34,653 nucleotides of DNA from Pleurotus djamor (Eukaryota; Basidiomycota; Agaricomycetes; Agaricales; Pleurotaceae), in assembly GCA_029747585.1 (NCBI GenBank), contig JAPEVF010000487.1:1-34653 (forward strand). The letters are read 5' to 3'. The translations under genes and the position numbers were made by a program. The notes beneath the pieces were generated by a model. It searched no databases, was not told the DNA's origin, and worked only from the letters and a program-made list of their open reading frames with translations. Positions 23,468-34,653 of this stretch are shown here, in pieces. How positions within the stretch are numbered: position 1 is the stretch's first letter; each line of letters begins with the position of its first letter.

Positions 23468-24310
23468 ATGTCTCAGCACCCAGAAGTCACCAAACTCGTC
23501 TCCTGCAATGCTCGCTGGGCGGAAGAGGCGAGAGCCTCCGATTCCGAGTACTTCGCAAAACAAGTTGTTCCCGAACAAAAGCCTACTGTTCGTGTTTCAA
23601 CATATGACACATGATCTATCCCCGTCCACGATACTAATGGCTTATGCTCTCAGTACCTGTGGATCGGCTGCTCTGACTCCCGAGTTGTCGAAGCCCTGAT
23701 CACTGGCTATGGTCCCGGCCACATCTTCACCCAGAGAAACATCGCGAAGTAAGGCTTTTATGTCTCAAAGTTATATACCCATGATGAGCTCACCCCGGTG
23801 TTGCTTTCGTAGTCAATTCCATCTAGATGACTTCAATGCTCAGTCCGTCCTGGCTTATGCCGTGGACGTTCTTCAAGTACCGCACAGTGAGCTGAGAGTC
23901 AATTGATTGCCAGTAAATTTACTCACACCTCTCCCACCGCAGTCTACGTCGTCGGACACACTCATTGTGGAGGCGTCGAAGCTTGCTTCAATGCTGCTAA
24001 CAGAGATGACTTCGACCCCAGCGCAAAGCCCATAGTCACAATCTCCAGATACTCGGCTGAGGCCCCGATCAACCGTTGGCTAGAGCCACTCACCCTTTTG
24101 TCTTACGACACGCAAGCGAAGGACATCCCCTCTTTGACTGAGACCAGCGTGAAACAACAGATCGCCAACCTTTGCAAGAGCGAGACCGTCCAAGGTGCAT
24201 GGGCGAGGCGCCAAAGCCTGACCCTAAGCGGGTTCATCTACGATATCGCAGCTGGTATACTGAGACCAGTGGCATTGGAGAACGGTAGTACTACGGTTAC
24301 TTCCGCCTAA
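23468..24310 (+). CDS. Beta-class carbonic anhydrase (copy 2 of tandem pair)
   Basis: Four exons: 23468-23587, 23654-23748, 23813-23886, 23943-24310, giving 218 aa. Exons 1-3 have exactly the lengths of copy 1 (120, 95, 74 nt), so the pair arose by gene duplication. Cys46, Asp48, Arg50 (IGCSDSR) and His102, Cys105 (GHTHCGG) complete the beta-CA zinc site and catalytic dyad. [30 protein letters not shown] and [10 protein letters not shown] are conserved. Differences from copy 1 cluster in the loop after [10 protein letters not shown] ([11 protein letters not shown]) and at the C-terminus. All introns are GT-AG here. The stop lies only 34 bp from the stop of the opposing DUF6534-type copy A, so the two transcripts almost certainly overlap at their 3' ends. 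Confidence 0.93.
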
Positions 24311-24344
24311 TGTATCGAAATCACTACGTAAGCCCACAAATGGT

Positions 24345-26264
24345 TCATTCTATGAAGAAGGAGGCGTGACTTCTAGGATCCACCTCACGCCGAAAGATCG
24401 GCTGCGCGTTCCTTAGGGCTCTTTGGAGTTTGCTAGACTGACTAAAGGTGGTGGAAGCGCTAACATGGACCGTCACACTCGAATCATTGAAAGGCAGATT
24501 CGGCGCGTCTTTGCATCGGATACCATGGCGGAAGACGTGCCTCGCGTTCATCCTGAAAATAGAATTCAGTCCAGTGAAGAAGTTGAGCCCAAGAGACGAC
24601 ATACAGTGCCAAATATGAGTTCCCAAGAACTAAGGAAGGGTCATCGAAGTGAGTACGGACAAAAACAAAGGACGATGTGATCAGCGTACCACTCGGAAGA
24701 ATCATTTGAATGGCGAAAAATGCAAAGTTTCCTGGAAGTAAAGCACACTAGACACAAGATGGGACCTCTAATAAGGATCAAATGGTAGAGGTGCCTACGG
24801 TCAAAACGATAGCAACTTGCAATGCGCTGCACATCCGAGTCAACAACTTCATAGGGGCTAGAAACAGGGGACTAACCTCGCCAACAAACCGCTCGCAACC
24901 GCGTAGTTACTCAAGCTGGTAGCAACCATAGCTTGCGGGCTAAGCGCCAAGTTCAATCAAAGGCATGTAAGAATAGGACAGTACTCGCTTAAAGAATTCA
25001 CGCCGACTATGTCGGAGAAGATAGCAGACAAAAAATGCCGAAAACTACCTCAGCAAATGCTGCTAGCGAGAAAAATATGTATAATGTTGGCTATGCAGGG
25101 GTCAAATAAGTAAAATGACACGGATACACATTGATACGACTTACACCAAAGGCGCCAGTGAAATTGAAGAAGAACTCGAGGCTAGGTTGGATACGACGAC
25201 TAGCGGAAAACCATCAAGCCGAAATTCTGGAAACATCGGATATCTTGACGTACACTTCGGACACAGCAACTATCAGCAAGATCTTAGTCAAGTTCGGTCC
25301 TATATTTACTAGGGAAACGTACAGATACTTGCGCCTGGTTGGATTCTCGTCAGCATGATTTTTGGGATACGAGTGGAAGATCATTCATACCGTAAATGAG
25401 CAATATCATCAAGATCTGATCGCTTTCAGTGAGCTAGAAGCTAGCGGTTTGAAGGACATATTGAATACCATGAAATATGTGCAGAACCAGTGGACGTTGC
25501 AGCTGACTGGGATGGTCAGGATTGACGACTGAGAACGCGACATAAGATATCTGCTCACGTTTCCAGGCGAGCCTTCCATAGAGACTGGGTGAAAAGCGTT
25601 GTCAGTGGTAATAAGATACGACGTTCCCGAAACGACGGACGTGTATGTACAACTGATCATAATCGCCTGGATAATGTTAGTATCCATGGCCTTTTTACTG
25701 GTCGAAGAATTCTTACATCAAGACTGAGGTGCACTTGAACAACTCTAGAATGGGTCGGATTCAAGGTGAACCTCGCTGGAGTCATAGGAAGGTTGCCTAC
25801 CGAAAAATGACTGGGTCCACAAGGCTAAATGGGTTATTCCAGGCCGACACCAATTGTGCATGTCCAATATAAAGCGATGTTGAGAGATGGAAGGTATCTA
25901 ATAGCCTGGTCGTCGCGAATGAGTCCAATGTGGTTTGTTTGATTGCTTAGCCAATTACCAGAGACCCAGGACCTGAGTTTGGATTGACTAATTAGGCGAT
26001 GAGAGCGGTAAGTGAATGACGTGACGAACGAAAAGCTTGTCTAATCGAGTATCGTTGTGCCGGCAGATGTAACGATATGCTTGAGCGCAAGTGATGCCAA
26101 AGAGCCTGAACTACCCAGTAAGAATGTTGCCCAGAAAGAAAAAAGNAAAGGCCTTACAAGGTCGCCGAGACCACGCCGAAGTAAACAGGCCGGATGAGGT
26201 TTGAATTGATCTGAGTAAAAAGATCCACGTTGAGTTGGGTTAGAATGTCCGGGTTCATCGACAT
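24345..26264 (-). CDS. Seven-helix DUF6534-type protein, copy A (frame broken once)
   Basis: Seventeen exons (26264-26158, 26105-26030, 25972-25959, 25905-25801, 25744-25717, 25666-25641, 25584-25559, 25506-25469, 25415-25391, 25269-25254, 25199-25145, 25090-24989, 24939-24877, 24826-24799, 24747-24690, 24629-24605, 24552-24345) would give about 332 aa. Landmarks: LIRPVYFGVVSATLLFGITC, LLDTFHLSTSLYIGHAQLV, LYGRLAWKLSCNVHW, PTLYIFFSLAAFAEVVFGIF, ASGLLAR, LGNSYLALMNARHVFRHG. Exon 12 is one base too long (102 nt; 101 in copy B, 104 in C), at an A6 run on the plus strand (25030-25035). As written, the frame stops at about residue 199. The same exon ends with a GC donor (AA|GCGAGT) where copy B has GTGAGT. 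It is either a recently broken gene or a homopolymer sequencing error. An N at 26146 lies in intron 1. Function unknown; probably an integral membrane protein. Confidence 0.8.
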
Positions 26265-27005
26265 GCTCCACTATGTAATGTCGAGATGGTAGAGAAAGCC
26301 ATCGCTTTATATGGATTGGAACAACGTCCACAGTCGCACACATGGTATATCTGATGAACTTTTGATGAGATCGAAACGCTGAACAACAGACAAAGGCATC
26401 ACGCACACACAAACTTGCGTCGTACGATCACCTCAGTGACGATGTCGCTCGGAGGGTCTACAGGAGAACAACGTGGTTGCTTGATATGAATATGATGGAC
26501 CCTCAGTAGCACTCTTTTACATCACCTGGAACTCCAAGGCCTTGATTTTCCCTTGCAATGATGGTGATCCACGGGGGGTTCCGAGCAGTCCCAGAAGCGC
26601 GGTACTTAAGTACCAACGCGGTGCGCCCACTGGTAATGGGTGACTAGACCAAGGTGAAATGGGACTTTGCAGAGACTAGCTATAGTAAATCACCGTCAGC
26701 GCATCAGAGAAAAGCTAAGTATACGACAAATGATGGTCGAAAGTTAAGGCCGGCCCAACGCTGGTCGCGTTGTTGATGCGTGTAATCTTATCTTATCTTA
26801 TCTTATCAGCGTGTACTTGAGCTCGGCCGGGTAACCACGAGGCCGATTAGCCTTGGAAAGTAAGTGGGTAATATGGAACTATAATTACGAGTGCTTCTTC
26901 CCGATATTGGGAATACATTGGATAGGGTACAAATCTACAGCGGTACAGTGTCAAAAGCATGGCAAAGATAATCCGAAACACCCAATTGTGTCCTACAATC
27001 AGGAT
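26265..27005. other. Spacer between DUF6534-type copies A and B
   Basis: 741 bp between the start of copy A and the stop of copy B, both on the minus strand. It contains a short (ATCTT)n microsatellite at 26785-26807 and no supportable gene. Confidence 0.5.
26785..26807. repeat. Pentanucleotide microsatellite (ATCTT)n
   Basis: Four complete ATCTT units plus ATC, uninterrupted, in the spacer upstream of copy A. Confidence 0.9.
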
Positions 27006-28958
27006 TCATTCTAAGGAAGAATCATCGGCGAAGTCGACGTCCACTTCGCGATTAAAGACAGGCTGTGTTCTGGGGAGGGTACCTGATCCTTTCTCAGATT
27101 TGCTTGATGCCAATGATCGAGTGATCGCGGTGAGCGTACTGACATGGACGGTCATGTTGGCTTCCATGAAGAGCATGTTCGGGGCTTCTTTGCACCGCAG
27201 ACCGTGGCGGAAGACTTTCCTTGCATTCATCCTTGAGAGAAGAAATGAACAGAAGTCGGTAGGGACACCGAGACGAAACGTACAATGCCAAGTATGAGTT
27301 CCCAAGAACTTTATGGCGGTCGATGATAATTAATAAACGTGGGCGAGATAAAAAGGGCGAGCAGCTTACTGCTAGGAAGGACCATCTGTACAGCGAACCA
27401 CGCAAAATTGTTTGGCAATACAACGCACTACGTTCACAAAACGCTCACGGTCAACACGTGTTTAGCGAAGTAGCTCATACAACTTACCATCACGATGATG
27501 ACGATTTGGAAAATACTGCATAAATCCGAGAGTAAGTCAGGTGTCAAAGATTGAGGAGGCACAAACCTGGCAAACAAACCACTAGCAAGCAGGTAATGGC
27601 TTAAATCAGTAGCAAACATGCGCCGAGAACTGATCACTATGTTCAGTGTATGGAGCTAGTGTACAGAGAAAAACTCACGTAGTGAAGTCGCTTCGACTTT
27701 TTCGGAGAAGATGGCAGATAAATATGCCAATGATGAGTTCTCCAGCGGCTGCTAGCGAGAGAAGGATGTATAACGTTGGCTGTTCGCATCATCGGATCAG
27801 TGTAGAGAGGTAGAAGGCGCAGTCAATGAACGTACACCGAAAACATGTGCGAACTGCTCNAAAAAACTCAATTCGCGCTTGGATGCGACGACTGGGAGAT
27901 AAGTAAATGTGAGAATTTGTCGTTCAAAAAGCATGCCCAGGAGCGTACACTTCGTAGATGGCGACTACAGAAGTCTGGTCAGTAAATTTCTGTGTGGAAT
28001 TCTCGGAGGATAGACTGACAGATGCTCACGCCTAGTTGAATGGGTATTTGAATGGTTTAGAGTAAGCGAAGCAATGGTTCATACCGTAAATGGCCAAAAT
28101 CATCGACATCTAGTCCTTTGGATGAACAAGACGAGTACAAATAGACAGGTTTGATTACCATAAAATATGTGCAGATCCAGTGAACGTTGCAGCTGACTGA
28201 ATGAAGCAAAGTGAGCTACGGCGGCCGCAGAAGTAAGATGGGATATGGCTTACGTTTCCAGGTCATCCTGCCATAGAGCCTGGGGAGAGAGCATCAGAGT
28301 CGCACTCGCGTAGTACTAGTCCTTGGGCAACATACGTGTACGTATAGCTAATCATTATTGCCTGGATAGGGAAGCATGTTTAGTATCTATTTCTGACCCG
28401 CGCAACGTGTGATAGTCCCCCTACATCAAGGCACATATGCATTCGAATGATTCTAGACGTGATCAACGCAGTAAGGTCAGCACGGGAATGGTGCTTGAAG
28501 GTTGACATTCTCACCTGAAGAGAGTCGGGTTGACTAGGTGCTGCGGGTGATTCCAAGCCGACACCAACTGCGAATACGCGATGTAAATCGATGTCGAAAG
28601 ATGGAGGGTATCCAGGAACCTAGGGGGTTTGGATTAGTCCTACGGCATTGATGTGACTATTTGAACAGCGTGCACCAAATTCCGAGAGCCTGAATTTGGG
28701 GATCAGAAATTGAAGGGGCCACAAATAGAGACTGGGGCGACGTACAAATGACTTGTCGAGCCGGGAATCATTGACATATCGACTAATGTAACGATAGGTT
28801 TGGACACAGGTAATGCCGAACAGCCTGTAGATGCGAAGGAAATCAGCATCGTTTCCCTCCGCGGGCATGGATGCACCTTACAGCGTAGCGAAGACAGCAC
28901 CAAAGAAGATAGGCTGAATAAGCTTGGAAACGAGTTGCGAAAGGGCGTCTGAGTCCAT
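27006..28958 (-). CDS. Seven-helix DUF6534-type membrane protein, copy B
   Basis: Seventeen exons (28958-28882, 28824-28746, 28689-28676, 28619-28515, 28452-28425, 28361-28336, 28279-28254, 28196-28159, 28109-28085, 27965-27950, 27891-27836, 27779-27679, 27629-27567, 27515-27488, 27427-27370, 27308-27284, 27231-27006) give 329 aa. Landmarks: LIQPIFFGAVFATLLFGITC, DSRLDKSFALGIW, FLDTLHLSTSIYIAYSQLV, LYGRMTWKLSCNVHWICTYF, LAAAGELIIGIFICHLLRKS, LLASGLFAR, VLPNNFAWFAVQMVLPS, LMNARKVFRHG. The C-terminal tail after LMNAR is long, polar and probably cytosolic. Exon 11 contains an N (27860) beside an A6 run; dropping it gives 55 nt, the length in copy A, and restores EFFEQFAHVFG. Every intron has GT-AG ends. 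It is closest to copy A, its neighbour on the same strand. No enzyme motif is seen; function unknown. Confidence 0.86.
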
Positions 28959-29645
28959 CTGAACTATTTTTTCCTGGGGGAAATGTTGGGAAGGCATCGG
29001 TGAGTGGGAGAATATATAGACTGCAGCTCGGTCGACTTCGGTACACTCACAATCAATCATTCAGTCATCAAGAACACACTCGATGAAACTGATTTCGGAA
29101 AACAAACGAGTGGGCACCAGCATCAAAAAGCTAGCGAACATGATAGGAACGATGTGCCCGCCGCCCAACCCTCACCGGTGTCACTGAGTGGGGAAAAGTA
29201 TAGGAAGAAAAATCATATAGAGACTGTCTTGATCGCGGAACAGGAGGGCTCTCGGTCTGAATTCGCGTAACGAAACTCTTCCATCGGGCCTGATTGTGAT
29301 GGATTTCTGATTTGACGACCAAGAGCTTCGAGCAGTCACGGCGTTGAACTCGTAGACGAGTGTGCCAAAGATCTATGTGAGTCGCAGCAAAGTCGCAGTG
29401 TCAATTGCGCATAGTGGTGGGTTGGAGACGCCGAGAAACCAAACATGCCAAGCCAGGAACGTGGTTGACGACGCGTGGAACCTCTGCGCAGCCGCATCAA
29501 GATCAAAAATACAAAGCCTCCGATTGGATTTCGTCTCCCCAGCTGAGCCTGACGAAATATGACTCCTGGTCCCGTCGTCTTCGCAGACTTATAAGAAACA
29601 CCGCCGTAGTCCTGGAGGGAGACTGAGTTCACAGCGACGACAACC
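28959..29645. other. Divergent promoter region
   Basis: 687 bp between the start of copy B (-) and the start of the ABC transporter (+). It should hold both promoters. No gene and no clear TATA box seen. Confidence 0.5.

Positions 29646-34653
<5,008 letters not shown>

Noticed and set aside
25000..25080. A 45-bp GTAG...CATAG intron in copy A that would bypass the frameshift
   Set aside because: Copies B and C encode a conserved transmembrane segment through this interval, so a homopolymer error or frameshift is simpler.

Overview
The window reads as nuclear DNA of a mushroom-forming basidiomycete (probably Agaricomycetes). Almost every gene is cut by many 40-70 bp GT-AG introns, some exons are only 11-16 nt, and the gene content is typical of that group: a HET-domain gene, an ACS-family MFS permease, several copies of a seven-helix DUF6534-type membrane family, beta-carbonic anhydrases and a YOR1-like ABCC transporter. 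All gene models were spliced by eye from reading frame, splice sites and comparison of copies within the window. No tRNA, rRNA, CRISPR or bacterial feature was seen.

Layout. 1-2028: no supportable gene. 2029-3638 (-): HET-domain gene, 4 exons. 3639-4865: gene-free, ending in a TATA-like promoter. 4866-7373 (+): MFS transporter, 15 exons. 8314-9658 (+): single-pass membrane protein with a signal peptide. 10040-11971 (-): DUF6534-type membrane protein, copy C, 17 exons. 12225-14086: candidate non-autonomous DNA transposon bounded by inverted repeats. 14439-17463 (-): 912-aa coiled-coil, acidic and proline-rich protein. 17464-19073: gene-free. 19074-21512 (-): second Ser/Thr-rich single-pass membrane protein. 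21962-22802 and 23468-24310 (+): tandem beta-carbonic anhydrases. 24345-26264 and 27006-28958 (-): DUF6534-type copies A and B. 29646 to the right edge (+): ABCC transporter, cut off inside its second nucleotide-binding domain.

The most informative result is that the three DUF6534-type genes keep one 17-exon plan: eleven internal exons have identical length in all three, including a 14-nt microexon. Copy A has a one-base excess in an A6 run plus a GC donor, so it is either decaying or mis-sequenced. The two carbonic anhydrases likewise share one 4-exon plan. The ABC transporter encodes part of its NBD1 signature on an 11-nt exon and has introns in both Walker A motifs.

Eight N characters lie in or near homopolymers. 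Two of them break otherwise clean reading frames, which suggests read or assembly errors rather than biology. The 21.9-34.6 kb block (CO2/bicarbonate enzymes, orphan seven-helix proteins, efflux pump) is a possible functional neighbourhood, but this is inference only.
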